This document shows, one piece after another, positions 1 to 7,259 of a DNA stretch of 64,000 nt; the stretch's first letter is position 1; each line of letters starts with the position of its first letter. Under the pieces are notes generated by a model that saw only the letters and a list, made by a program, of their open reading frames with translations, was not told the origin of the DNA and did not search any database. The DNA is from Salinibacterium sp. G-O1 (GTDB taxonomy: Bacteria; Actinomycetota; Actinomycetes; Actinomycetales; Microbacteriaceae), in NCBI RefSeq assembly GCF_030063305.1, contig NZ_JASISV010000002.1:124001-188000 (forward strand). The letters run 5' to 3'. A program made the translations under genes and the position numbers.

Positions 1-181
1 AATGGTCCCTCCGTGCCGCGCCCGAAAGGCCAAAAAGGGCGGGTCCCGTAATTGGGTGAGCGATGGTCTTGACGCCGGATTTCATGGTGCATATGCTGTG
101 CAGGGCATTGTTGATGTCCTCGAAGAATGTCGCCCAAACAGGTTCTCCCTGGGGCCGTGAGAAAGTACGTAAACACCCCCG
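1..181. other. left-edge sequence, no assigned gene
   Basis: No gene can be called firmly. On the minus strand one frame stays open from about position 181 to the window edge and uses G/C-rich third positions (it reads ...VWATFFEDINNAL...), but it has no ATG, GTG or TTG just upstream and runs antisense into the next gene. A 54-codon frame on the plus strand (start at 2) is also open. Either could be the end of a gene cut by the window or a decayed remnant. Confidence 0.3.
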
Positions 182-631
182 ATGGACATCAACCCTCTGG
201 TCATCAATGCGCTCGGATTCGCGGCGACCAGCTTCTCGATTTTGATGTGGTTGCCTCAGGCCAGAACGACCTGGCAGAGCCGGAATGACGCCGTGCGTCT
301 TGCCGGGATCTCGGAGACAACCCAGTGGCTTCTGGTGGGTGGATACCTGCTGTGGGGTGTCTACGGCCTGCTGAGCGAGTCGTTCTGGGTTGCCGCCCCC
401 AGCATCGTCGCGCTTCCCGTGGCGATGACGACGATCGTCGTGATTCACCGTGGTCGGAAGCTGCCGGAAACCACGCGGTCAGTGCCGATCCTGTCGCTCA
501 GCGAGACCGTGTCGATGGCACCGGTCACCGCGGCCACCCCCATCATCTCCACTCATGCCGAGGTTGGCGTGGGGGAGACGATCACGGACGAGAAAAACCC
601 GACCACCAGCACGATCCGAATCCTCGTCTAG
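182..631 (+). CDS. SemiSWEET/PQ-loop-like small membrane protein
   Basis: Encodes 149 residues with three predicted membrane helices at about residues 9-27, 47-65 and 68-88. The first helix ends in the Pro-Gln pair (LPQA, residues 24-27) that marks PQ-loop and SemiSWEET proteins, which carry sugars or similar small solutes as dimers of three-helix bundles. A soluble tail of about 60 residues, rich in Thr, Ser and Val, follows; this is longer than in typical SemiSWEETs of about 90 residues. The start is the ATG at 182; no strong ribosome site is visible. It converges on the phosphoribosyltransferase gene, 14 bp away. Substrate cannot be told from sequence; the PQ-loop assignment is moderately sure. 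Confidence 0.7.
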   Translation: MDINPLVINALGFAATSFSILMWLPQARTTWQSRNDAVRLAGISETTQWLLVGGYLLWGVYGLLSESFWVAAPSIVALPVAMTTIVVIHRGRKLPETTRSVPILSLSETVSMAPVTAATPIISTHAEVGVGETITDEKNPTTSTIRILV

Positions 632-645
632 CTTCGCGCCACACT

Positions 646-1293
646 CTACTGATCGGTCTTCTTGCGCCTGCGCGCGTTGCTCAGTAATTCGTTTACCTCG
701 TCTTCGGATGTCTGGCCAAATCTGAGGTAGTGCGCACCCACCGCGTGGAACCCGCGGGGCTGGATGAGGCAGATCACCTCGTCGGCGCCGCGGATACGGC
801 GTACAGCATCGGGCCCACCGACGGGTGCGGCCATGACCACGCGCGCGGCACCCAGCGCGCGGGCCACCAGGCAGGCGGCGGAGGCGGTGGCCCCGGTAGC
901 GATTCCGTCGTCCACAACGATCGCGGTGCGGCCAGCCAGGTCGAGTGGCTCGGGCCGAAACAGCGCCACCCGCGCCTCGAGGGTGGCGCGCTCGGAACGT
1001 TCGACGGACGCCAGCTGCGCGGCGGTGACGCCGGCGCGATGGATCAGGTCGTCATCCAGCACCTTCACGCCGCCCTCTCCGATCGCGCCCATTGCGACCT
1101 CGGGTTGAAACGGCACGCCGAGCTTGCGAACGACGATGACGTCAAGAGGCGCGTGAAGCGCTGAGGCGACCTCGGCGGCCACCGGCACGCCGCCACGGGG
1201 GAGTCCGATGACTATTACGTCTCCGCCGTGATCTGCCAGCCGGGCGGCGAGACGACGTCCGGCATCCAGCCGATCACGAAAGGGGAGATCCAT
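646..1293 (-). CDS. phosphoribosyltransferase family protein
   Basis: 215 residues with the type I phosphoribosyltransferase fold. The PRPP-binding loop is clear at residues 126-137 (VVDDGIATGATA), with two acidic residues before the Gly/Thr-rich turn, and a N-terminal PRGG segment near residue 32 fits the usual pyrophosphate-contacting region. The family is widespread in actinobacteria and is sometimes fused to a dienelactone-hydrolase-like domain, which is missing here. The base or other acceptor is not known for this subgroup, so no purine or pyrimidine salvage role is assigned. A CAGGAAGA sequence lies ahead of the ATG. It follows the small zinc-ribbon-like gene by 23 bp on the same strand, so the two are probably co-transcribed. 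Confidence 0.85.
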   Translation of the reverse strand: MDLPFRDRLDAGRRLAARLADHGGDVIVIGLPRGGVPVAAEVASALHAPLDVIVVRKLGVPFQPEVAMGAIGEGGVKVLDDDLIHRAGVTAAQLASVERSERATLEARVALFRPEPLDLAGRTAIVVDDGIATGATASAACLVARALGAARVVMAAPVGGPDAVRRIRGADEVICLIQPRGFHAVGAHYLRFGQTSEDEVNELLSNARRRKKTDQ

Positions 1294-1316
1294 CTCAGCG
1301 TTATCTTCCTGAGTGA

Positions 1317-1628
1317 TCAGCTCCCCGCGGCAGGCTTGTCCATCCCCAACTCGTTCACCGGATTTCCGTTGAACGGTCGTGGCAGGTGGGCGGCGGGGCA
1401 GTTGAGAATCGTGTCGTGGGCCGAGCGGTCAAACGTGTGTTCTGACATTGGCCGCCCGCAGACCGGACAGGCGGCCTCTCCGAGTCGCTCGACCACGGGC
1501 CCATATGGTCCAACCGGCGGTGGGCCCCACGTGGAGTACAGCTTTCGATTGAGCCAATCAATGAAACCGACATATCCCTTGCCGCCAGCAGGGTGATCGT
1601 CGAACTCTGTGAACTCTTCGTCGTCCAT
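1317..1628 (-). CDS. small conserved hypothetical protein, zinc-ribbon-like
   Basis: 103 residues, not recognised by name. A CPVC pair (Cys54, Cys57), then His64, His71 and Cys77 within NCP, suggest a small metal-binding knuckle. The N-terminus is acidic (DDEEFTEFDD) and is followed by an aromatic segment (FIDWLNRKLYS). The gene lies just upstream of the phosphoribosyltransferase gene on the minus strand. The ATG has a TANNNT box (TAGTCT, 1635-1640) six bases ahead and no ribosome site, so a leaderless transcript is likely. Metal binding is an inference from Cys/His spacing only. Confidence 0.65.
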   Translation of the reverse strand: MDDEEFTEFDDHPAGGKGYVGFIDWLNRKLYSTWGPPPVGPYGPVVERLGEAACPVCGRPMSEHTFDRSAHDTILNCPAAHLPRPFNGNPVNELGMDKPAAGS

Positions 1629-1634
1629 GCGGCG

Positions 1635-1640
1635 AGACTA
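1635..1640 (-). promoter_or_regulatory. putative -10 box of a leaderless transcript
   Basis: TAGTCT on the minus strand, followed by six bases and the ATG at 1628. This spacing places transcription start at the start codon. No -35 box is obvious. Confidence 0.45.
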
Positions 1641-1716
1641 CTCTCGCTCACCCACGGTAGATAGGTGTTGGGCGATCACGCTGGTTGGGGGGAGCCAGTC
1701 GTGACACCATCGAGGG

Positions 1717-2292
1717 ATGGCCCCCTCACTGCACATCACGGGCGACGCGGAGTCGGACGCCCTGCTCTCGAACGACCCGCTGGCCCTGCTTATCGGAATG
1801 CTCCTCGACCAGCAGATTCCCATGGAGACCGCGTTCGCAGGCCCAGCGAAGTTGAGAGACCGTCTCGGTCAGTTGGATGTCGCCGAACTCGCCACTTTCG
1901 AGCCCGAGAAGCTGGTGGACGTGTTTCGCATCACGCCGGCCGTGCACAGATTCCCTGGTTCGATGGCGGGACGCGTGCAGACTCTGTGCGCGGCGGTGGT
2001 GAGCGACTGGGGCGGGGACGCCGCGGCGATCTGGACTCGCGGTGCGCCCAACGGCGCCGAAATCCTCACCCGTCTCAAAGCCCTCCCCGGTTTCGGCGAG
2101 CAGAAGGCGAAGATCTTCCTCGCGCTGCTCGGAAAGCAATACGGGCTGAATGCTGATGGCTGGCAGCAGGCCGCCGGCGACTATGGCCAGGATGGATCGT
2201 GCCGCTCGGTCGCGGACATCGTGGATGCGGCATCCCTCACGAAGGTTCGTGAGTTCAAACGGGCGGCGAAGGCGGCTGCAAAGGGCAAGTAA
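1717..2292 (+). CDS. HhH-GPD-type base-excision repair family protein
   Basis: 191 residues resembling the actinobacterial HhH-GPD family (TIGR03252 type), related to 3-methyladenine glycosylases and endonuclease III. Hallmarks are the N-terminal helix LLIGMLLDQQIPMETAF, and the helix-hairpin-helix segment LKALPGFGEQKAKIFLALL near residues 125-145, followed by a Trp-rich and Asp-containing stretch (NADGWQQAAGDYG). These proteins are expected to bind DNA and to flip out or remove damaged bases, but substrate specificity of this subgroup is not established. GAGGG precedes the ATG. Its last 38 bp overlap the opposite-strand peroxiredoxin-like remnant. Confidence 0.82.
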   Translation: MAPSLHITGDAESDALLSNDPLALLIGMLLDQQIPMETAFAGPAKLRDRLGQLDVAELATFEPEKLVDVFRITPAVHRFPGSMAGRVQTLCAAVVSDWGGDAAAIWTRGAPNGAEILTRLKALPGFGEQKAKIFLALLGKQYGLNADGWQQAAGDYGQDGSCRSVADIVDAASLTKVREFKRAAKAAAKGK

Positions 2293-2548
2293 CCCGAGTT
2301 CGGCGCCCACCGAATCGGATCGCCGCGGTGAGCACCCGCGGGTCCGGCCAGTCCTTGCAATACTGATAGCGGTACGCGAGCTGAACAATGCCGGCGGAGT
2401 CGATCACGAACTCTCCCGGAAGCTGCCAAGGGCTGTCGACGAACGCTTGCTCGGTGCCGTGGCGTGCCGCGGCGAGCTCTTCCCCGGCCGCGGCTTCGCA
2501 GCGAATCATCGGATCGGGTGCGTCGGGGCGGGCGACGGTGGATGTCAT
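2255..2548 (-). pseudogene. truncated peroxiredoxin-like (AhpC/TSA) C-terminal fragment
   Basis: A 97-codon frame. Its central part (LPGEFVIDSAG, then VQLAYRYQYCKDWPDP and VLTAAIR) matches the C-terminal strand-helix of thioredoxin-fold peroxiredoxin-like proteins. The N-terminal half, with the peroxidatic cysteine and first strands, is absent; no matching fragment was found upstream. The ATG at 2548 overlaps the stop of the preceding gene as ATGA, so translation may still be coupled. The frame runs 38 bp into the HhH-GPD gene on the other strand, and the last residues look unrelated to the family. A decayed or recombined gene is the best reading; a short functional protein is less likely. 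Confidence 0.55.
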
Positions 2549-3171
2549 GGCTGGTGCTGCCAGGGGACCATCGAGGCCAATTCTTCGGAGACCTCGAGGA
2601 TGCCAGCCAGCGGTGCGACTTGGTCGCCTTGAGCGACTTCCGCATCGGTCGCCGCGTCGAGCAACGTCCGATATTCGGATAGCGCCAGAAGCGCAGTCTT
2701 GATCACAGGCAATGACAGCGAGATGCACACGGTGATGTTGTCGTCGCTGAACGTACTGTCATCAGCGATCCCGTACATCGCGAGAACACCGAACTCGTCA
2801 GGGAACGGCATCAACGTGACCGCGATTTCCAGTCCCATCCCCGCCATTCGAACTTTCCCGGTGGCGGCAGCCGCCGACAGCACAGGCCTCGTCGAATCCG
2901 GCCGACTCGCCTTCAGCAGCGGCCACCATGGCTCCAGCATCGGTCCAGCAGACGCAACTACGTAAAGGTGGCCGCCAAGGGTCAATCCAAACGCTCGGAC
3001 CCGGAGATCCCCATCGAGGATGTGTTCGATCGTGAAACGGTCCTCTCCTCGACGAAAACCGATGCCGTTGTTCACCAGCTCCTGCCTGTGGTCTGGCGCA
3101 AATCCGATCACGAACGGAATTTCATCTCCGTCCAATGATTTAGGAATCCTCCGAAAACTCACAGCACCCAT
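2545..3171 (-). CDS. hypothetical protein, second gene of an unrecognised pair
   Basis: 208 residues with no family I can name. No signal peptide or convincing membrane helix is visible; the middle is mixed (GLTLGGHLYVVASAGPML, then EIAVTLMPFPDEFGVLAMYG), which looks like a beta-rich soluble fold, and the C-terminal third is helical. It begins 16 bp after the stop of the upstream 267-residue protein and ends with an ATGA overlap into the peroxiredoxin-like fragment, so the three form one transcription unit. A weak AGAGAGAT lies ahead of the ATG. Bases here appear less G/C-rich than in the surrounding core genes, which fits acquired or strain-variable DNA. Function unknown. Confidence 0.65.
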   Translation of the reverse strand: MGAVSFRRIPKSLDGDEIPFVIGFAPDHRQELVNNGIGFRRGEDRFTIEHILDGDLRVRAFGLTLGGHLYVVASAGPMLEPWWPLLKASRPDSTRPVLSAAAATGKVRMAGMGLEIAVTLMPFPDEFGVLAMYGIADDSTFSDDNITVCISLSLPVIKTALLALSEYRTLLDAATDAEVAQGDQVAPLAGILEVSEELASMVPWQHQP

Positions 3172-3187
3172 GATCAGATCTCTCTTG

Positions 3188-3991
3188 TCAACGGTCGTCC
3201 ACTAGATTGCTCACTTGTTTGGCCACGTCGCGGGCGTCGAGAAATGCTTCGACCACGTTGAGGTTCCCCTGAAAGCCGCCTGCGATTCCGGTCGCGAGGC
3301 CGGCTCCGGAGCTAAGCAATTCGGCGATCGAGTTCAGCCGACGCGTACCCAGTTGAGGGCCTCCAAGAACGTATACGAGTCCTGGCAGCGCTTCCGACAA
3401 GGCGACCACGTCAGACGTGCGGACGAAAACCTCCAGTGCGGCTTGGATGATGTCCAAAACAAATTTCGGTAGGAACTCGTCTTGGGCCGCTGGCGAACAC
3501 CTTCCGACCGCCCACTGGACCTGACCGCCCATGAAAGTTTTTATCATCATCATGTGGTCGCTGCCGGGACGGTTGCTATGGAGCAACAGCTCGTAGAGCT
3601 CTGGCCATTGGGAGGCGACGAGCTTGGTGAGCTCATCTCCGAAGTCGGCGCCGGAGAGGTACGTGAAAAATGGCTCGAAAGTCTGGTCGATTGACGCAAG
3701 GACCAGGTTGGTGTCGTCGGTGTAGGGCACCAAATAGAGAACGAATAACCCGTCCAAATTTGCGGAGGGGATGTTGATCTCCTTGTACCAAGGAGTGTGC
3801 ACGATAGTCCAACCCCCCGTGGTGCGCTCAATGATGCCTGTGGGTTCGCGAGTCTGCTGCACAACGAAAAGTGCGGGCTTGACGGGGAACTGGCGGAAAT
3901 CAAGCAGGAGTGGTGAATCGATCGCTTTTCGTTCTCCCGGCATCACGACTCCAAGCGCTGGTTGCACGCGCCGCTGCATCACGGTGGGCAC
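3188..3991 (-). CDS. hypothetical protein, first gene of an unrecognised pair
   Basis: 267 residues from a GTG at 3991, chosen because GGAAGG lies eight bases upstream; a TTG at 4021 in the same frame lacks a ribosome site. I do not recognise the family. The N-terminal half has alternating hydrophobic strands (KPALFVVQQ, GWTIVHTPWYKEINIP, GLFVLYLVPYTDD), and the C-terminal third is helical with a Gly-rich stretch (SSGAGLATGIAGGFQGN) that could be membrane-active but is too polar for a clear helix. The partner gene begins 16 bp downstream. The pair might work together, perhaps as an effector and partner or as a surface or secretion-related system; this is speculation. Confidence 0.65.
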   Translation of the reverse strand: MPTVMQRRVQPALGVVMPGERKAIDSPLLLDFRQFPVKPALFVVQQTREPTGIIERTTGGWTIVHTPWYKEINIPSANLDGLFVLYLVPYTDDTNLVLASIDQTFEPFFTYLSGADFGDELTKLVASQWPELYELLLHSNRPGSDHMMMIKTFMGGQVQWAVGRCSPAAQDEFLPKFVLDIIQAALEVFVRTSDVVALSEALPGLVYVLGGPQLGTRRLNSIAELLSSGAGLATGIAGGFQGNLNVVEAFLDARDVAKQVSNLVDDR

Positions 3992-4111
3992 AGTATGGCC
4001 CTTCCAATATTCTGATCGCAATAGTCAATCCGGCCGGGGCCAACCCACTCCTGCATTTGGAGGTTCAGTAAGGGCAAGTGAAGGCTTGCGCTTCTCGTCG
4101 GATGCGTGAAC

Positions 4112-4131
4112 AATAAACCACATGGTTTATT
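4112..4131. promoter_or_regulatory. perfect inverted repeat over the arsR start codon, likely ArsR operator
   Basis: Arms AATAAACCA and TGGTTTATT are exact inverted complements separated by CA. The ATG of the ArsR-type regulator (4122) lies inside the site. ArsR-family repressors commonly bind such AT-rich dyads, so autoregulation by blocking transcription or initiation is likely. AT content is high for this genome. Confidence 0.65.
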
Positions 4132-4532
4132 CGACTGCCGACATTGACGAATCGAGCGCCACAGAAGCACTCGACCGCGTCTTTGCCGCGCTCTCGCATC
4201 CCACCCGACGTCGCCTCGTGCGCTACCTGGCAACCCGCGCGAGCGCGCCCCGAATGTCGCAAGCGGCCCAGGACAACGGACTTTCCCCCCAGTTGCTGAA
4301 CAAACACACCGCCGCGCTGGAGAAGGCCGGTATGGTGCAGCGCGTATCCGTCGGCCGCGAGAGCATGCTCGTCATCGACCGCGCAGCGCTTGTCGAGGCG
4401 CAGAAGTGGATCGTCGACACTCGCGCCTTCTGGGAAGGCCAGCTCGACTCGCTCGATGCCTATATCGACAAGCTTGCGTCGCAGGGCGAGCTGCCGCCGA
4501 CCACACCAAAGGATCAGCCATGGCCGAACTAA
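4122..4532 (+). CDS. ArsR-family winged-helix transcriptional regulator
   Basis: 136 residues. The N-terminal half is an ArsR-type winged helix: RVFAALSHPTRRRLVRYL is the characteristic helix before the DNA-binding part, followed by LSPQLLNKHTAALEKAGMV as the recognition helix and wing. No metal-binding Cys pair is present, as is usual for the ArsR proteins paired with SRPBCC genes. The C-terminal helix (EAQKWIVDTRAFWEGQLDSLDAYID) probably dimerises. Its 3' end overlaps the next gene by 13 bp, so they are translated together. The palindrome at 4112-4131 spans its start and is the probable operator. The effector is unknown. Confidence 0.88.
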   Translation: MVYSTADIDESSATEALDRVFAALSHPTRRRLVRYLATRASAPRMSQAAQDNGLSPQLLNKHTAALEKAGMVQRVSVGRESMLVIDRAALVEAQKWIVDTRAFWEGQLDSLDAYIDKLASQGELPPTTPKDQPWPN

Positions 4533-4963
4533 GTCTCACGCTCGAGCGCACCTTCGCGGTGAGCCGCGACACGATGTGGCAACTCTGGACCGATGAAACG
4601 CACGCGTGCCAGTGGATGCGCCCCTCGCTCACGGACTATGGCCCGACCAAGGCGACCATCGACGCGCGCGCCGGTGGTCAGTACCGATTCGAGCTCATTC
4701 ACGGCAGCGATGAGATGTCGGTGATCGTGGGCGAATACCTCGAGGTCGAGGCCCCCGAACTGCTCGTCTACACGTGGTCGTGGGAGGGTGACCCGCACGT
4801 TTCTCGCGTGGAGGTGCGGTTCGACGAAGTACCAGATGGAACACGCGTGAACATCTTCCACAGCACGTTGGCATCGCCCGAATCCGTTGCGGCCCACGAG
4901 CTGGGTTGGATCGGCTGCCTCAACACCCTTTCCAGCACTATCGACTCCGTCGCGCGTACCTGA
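4520..4963 (+). CDS. SRPBCC/AHSA1-like domain protein
   Basis: 147 residues from the ATG at 4520, which lies inside the 3' end of arsR. The sequence has the SRPBCC (START-like) helix-grip features: LTLERTFAVSRDTMWQLWTDETH at the N-terminus, then a glycine-rich region (GGQYRFELIHGSDEM), a strand (LLVYTWSWEGD), and a long C-terminal helix with the typical GWIGCLNTL pattern. Proteins of this group carry a hydrophobic ligand cavity and are the usual partner of ArsR regulators, though their ligands are rarely known. A longer upstream frame exists but would overlap arsR fully; the ATG at 4520 is therefore preferred. Confidence 0.87.
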   Translation: MAELSLTLERTFAVSRDTMWQLWTDETHACQWMRPSLTDYGPTKATIDARAGGQYRFELIHGSDEMSVIVGEYLEVEAPELLVYTWSWEGDPHVSRVEVRFDEVPDGTRVNIFHSTLASPESVAAHELGWIGCLNTLSSTIDSVART

Positions 4964-5019
4964 CGCTCGACGGCGCCCACCGGCATCCGTCGGTCGGCCC
5001 GCGATGAAAGAAGGAAATC

Positions 5020-5358
5020 ATGACCAAGTACTTGTTCATCTACCACGCCCCCATGAGCCCGGCAGACGCAACACCGCCAAACGATGCGGACATGCAGGAG
5101 GTCATGGGCCAATGGATGAGTTGGGCTGGCGAGGCCGGCGAGCATCTGGCCGACTTCGGTACGCCCCTCGCCAACGGGGTGCGCGTTTCCCCGGGCGGAG
5201 CAACAGAACCCAGCACCCGTGAGGTCAGCGGCTACTCAATGATCGAGGCAGCCAGCATGGATGAAGCTCTGTCACTGGCTAAGAATCACCCACACCTCAA
5301 CATGCCGGGCGGGTGCGAAATCGAGGTTCACGAAGCCCAGGCCGTACCCGGAATGTAG
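5020..5358 (+). CDS. YCII-related (DGPF-type) domain protein
   Basis: 112 residues of the YCII/DGPF family, which has a ferredoxin-like alpha-beta fold. The start motif KYLFIYHAP, the mid-protein WMSWAGEAGEHLADFGTPL and the ending GGCEIEVHEAQ follow the family pattern. AGAAGGAAATC precedes the ATG. Proteins of this kind are often placed near SRPBCC, ArsR or ECF-sigma genes, which fits the preceding pair 57 bp upstream. No enzymatic activity is established for the family, so no reaction is claimed. Confidence 0.82.
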   Translation: MTKYLFIYHAPMSPADATPPNDADMQEVMGQWMSWAGEAGEHLADFGTPLANGVRVSPGGATEPSTREVSGYSMIEAASMDEALSLAKNHPHLNMPGGCEIEVHEAQAVPGM

Positions 5359-5363
5359 CCAAC

Positions 5364-5386
5364 GGGTCGGGCCGATCGCCCGACCC
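5364..5386. terminator. hairpin between convergent genes
   Basis: GGGTCGGGC pairs with GCCCGACCC around a CGATC loop, a nine-pair stem just after the YCII stop and before the end of the helicase gene on the other strand. There is no T-run, so it may act in both directions weakly or need Rho. Confidence 0.5.
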
Positions 5387-5405
5387 CATCCGGCTGCGTG
5401 GCGGG

Positions 5406-7169
5406 TCAGCCCTTGTAGCGCTGCGGGCGTTCGCCGCGGTCGCTCTGGCGCGATCCGCCGCGGGCATCCGGACGGATCTCGATCAGCTTGCCGCTGATGC
5501 GGGTGTCCTTCAGTTTGGCGAGCACGTGGCCCGGCAGGTCGGCCGGCAGCTCGACGATAGAGAAATCCGGTCGGATCTGGATGTGACCGAAGTCGTCCCT
5601 GCTCAGGCCGCCCTCATTCGCGAGTGCTCCCACAATCTGCCTCGGCTCGACACGGTGACGCTTGCCGACCTCGATGCGGTACGGAGACATGGGCTTCGTG
5701 GAGCGCGGGCGGCGCTCGGGGCGGTCGCCGCGGTCGTCCCCGCGATCCGGCCGGTCTGAACGCTCTTCGCGGTCGAAGCGCTGCGGGCGCTCGTCGGCAG
5801 CAGACAACAGCAGCGGGGTCTCGCCCTGGGCGACCACGGCGAGGGCTGCTGCAACGTCTGCCTCGGGTACATCGTGATTCTTGATGTAGTGCCCCACGAT
5901 GTCGCGGAACGCGGCGATGCGGGCCTGCTGGTTGAGTGCCTCGGTGATGGCGTCGTCGAAACGGGCCAGGCGGGTGACGTTGACGTCCTCCACTGACGGC
6001 AGCTGCATTTGCGTCAGCGGCTGTCGGGTCGCCTTCTCGATCGCTCCGAGCAACCGGCGTTCACGCGGGGTGACGAAGCTGATGGCGGCTCCACTGCGGC
6101 CAGCCCGACCGGTGCGGCCGATGCGGTGCACATACGATTCGGTGTCGATCGGGATGTCGAAGTTCACCACGTGACTGATCCGGTCGACGTCGAGGCCTCT
6201 AGCCGCGACATCCGTCGCCACCAGGATGTCGAGCTTGCCCGACTTCAACTGGGCGACAGTGCGCTCGCGCTGGGCCTGGGCCACATCACCGCTGATGGCG
6301 GCGGCGGAGTACCCGCGTGCGCGCAGCTTCTCGGCGAGAGTTTCGGTCTCGTTCTTGGTGCGGACGAACACGATCATGCCCTCGAAGTTCTCGACCTCGA
6401 GGATGCGGGTGAGCGCATCGACCTTCTGCGGGTACGACACCATGAGGTAGCGCTGGGTGGTGTTGACGCTTGTGGTGGTCTTGTTCTCGACGGTGATCTC
6501 TTCGGCATCGTGGAGGTACTTCTTCGAGATGCGGCGGATCTGCGGGGGCATGGTCGCCGAGAAGAGGGCGACCTGCTTGTCGTCGGGGGTGTCGGCGAGG
6601 ATCGTCTCGACGTCTTCGGCAAAGCCCATCTTGAGCATCTCGTCGGCCTCGTCCAGCACGAGGTATTTCAGCTCAGACAGGTCGAGAGTTCCCTTGGCGA
6701 GGTGATCCATGATTCGCCCGGGGGTACCGACGACGACGTGGACGCCACGGCGGAGCGCCGACAGCTGCACGCCGTATGCCTGACCGCCGTACACGGGCAG
6801 CACGTGAACGCCGCGCATGTGGGCCGCGTACTGCTCGAACGCCTCACACACCTGCAATGCGAGCTCGCGGGTGGGGGAGAGCACGAGCGCCTGCGGCTTC
6901 TTCTGCGAAACATCCAGCCTCGACAGGATGGGCAGGGCGAACGCTGCAGTTTTTCCGGTGCCGGTCTGCGCAAGGCCCACGACGTCGCGGCCGTCAAGCA
7001 GGGGTGGGATGGTCGCTGCCTGGATGGCCGACGGATTCTCGTACCCGACGTCACGCACAGCCTTCAGGACCGCGTCGCTCAACCCGAGGTTCGCGAAGCC
7101 CGTCGTCTCGGGAACCGCATCAGTGTCGGTGTCGGCTTCGGTGTTCTCGGTGGTGTCGTGGGACGTCAT
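5406..7169 (-). CDS. deaD: DEAD-box RNA helicase (DeaD/CsdA type)
   Basis: 587 residues, cytoplasmic. All canonical motifs are present: Q motif around residues 24-50 (FANLGLSDAVLKAV... SAIQ), Walker A AQTGTGKT (67-74), DEAD (173-176), SAT (204-206) and HRIGRTGR (348-355). A spacer of Arg, Asp and Glu-rich sequence (about 440-495) leads to a C-terminal DbpA-like RNA-binding domain (PYRIEVGKRHRVEPRQI ... LIEIRPD), and an RG-rich tail. Such helicases unwind RNA in ribosome assembly, cold adaptation and mRNA decay. The ATG at 7169 has no ribosome site but has TACCGT seven bases ahead, which suggests leaderless expression. It stands alone and converges on the YCII gene. Confidence 0.95.
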   Translation of the reverse strand: MTSHDTTENTEADTDTDAVPETTGFANLGLSDAVLKAVRDVGYENPSAIQAATIPPLLDGRDVVGLAQTGTGKTAAFALPILSRLDVSQKKPQALVLSPTRELALQVCEAFEQYAAHMRGVHVLPVYGGQAYGVQLSALRRGVHVVVGTPGRIMDHLAKGTLDLSELKYLVLDEADEMLKMGFAEDVETILADTPDDKQVALFSATMPPQIRRISKKYLHDAEEITVENKTTTSVNTTQRYLMVSYPQKVDALTRILEVENFEGMIVFVRTKNETETLAEKLRARGYSAAAISGDVAQAQRERTVAQLKSGKLDILVATDVAARGLDVDRISHVVNFDIPIDTESYVHRIGRTGRAGRSGAAISFVTPRERRLLGAIEKATRQPLTQMQLPSVEDVNVTRLARFDDAITEALNQQARIAAFRDIVGHYIKNHDVPEADVAAALAVVAQGETPLLLSAADERPQRFDREERSDRPDRGDDRGDRPERRPRSTKPMSPYRIEVGKRHRVEPRQIVGALANEGGLSRDDFGHIQIRPDFSIVELPADLPGHVLAKLKDTRISGKLIEIRPDARGGSRQSDRGERPQRYKG

Positions 7170-7176
7170 TCCTACA

Positions 7177-7182
7177 ACGGTA
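7177..7182 (-). promoter_or_regulatory. putative -10 box of deaD (leaderless)
   Basis: TACCGT on the minus strand, seven bases before the ATG at 7169. It fits the TANNNT spacing seen at several other starts in this window. Confidence 0.4.
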
Positions 7183-7247
7183 GTCGTCGGGGCGGGTTCT
7201 GGCTTGCGCGGCGCCCCCTATCGCTGTCATCGCGGTGCTGCCGCCCT

Positions 7248-7253
7248 TAGAAT
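7248..7253 (+). promoter_or_regulatory. putative -10 box of the 7260 gene (leaderless)
   Basis: TAGAAT followed by TGACGG and the ATG at 7260. The whole stretch from box to codon 3 is identical to that at 59161. Confidence 0.55.
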
Positions 7254-7259
7254 TGACGG

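Noticed and set aside
6009-7250. Long open frame on the plus strand across deaD
   Set aside because: It is antisense to the complete DEAD-box helicase gene; high G/C genomes give such mirror frames, and the amino acid sequence is not protein-like (Arg, His, Gly-rich).
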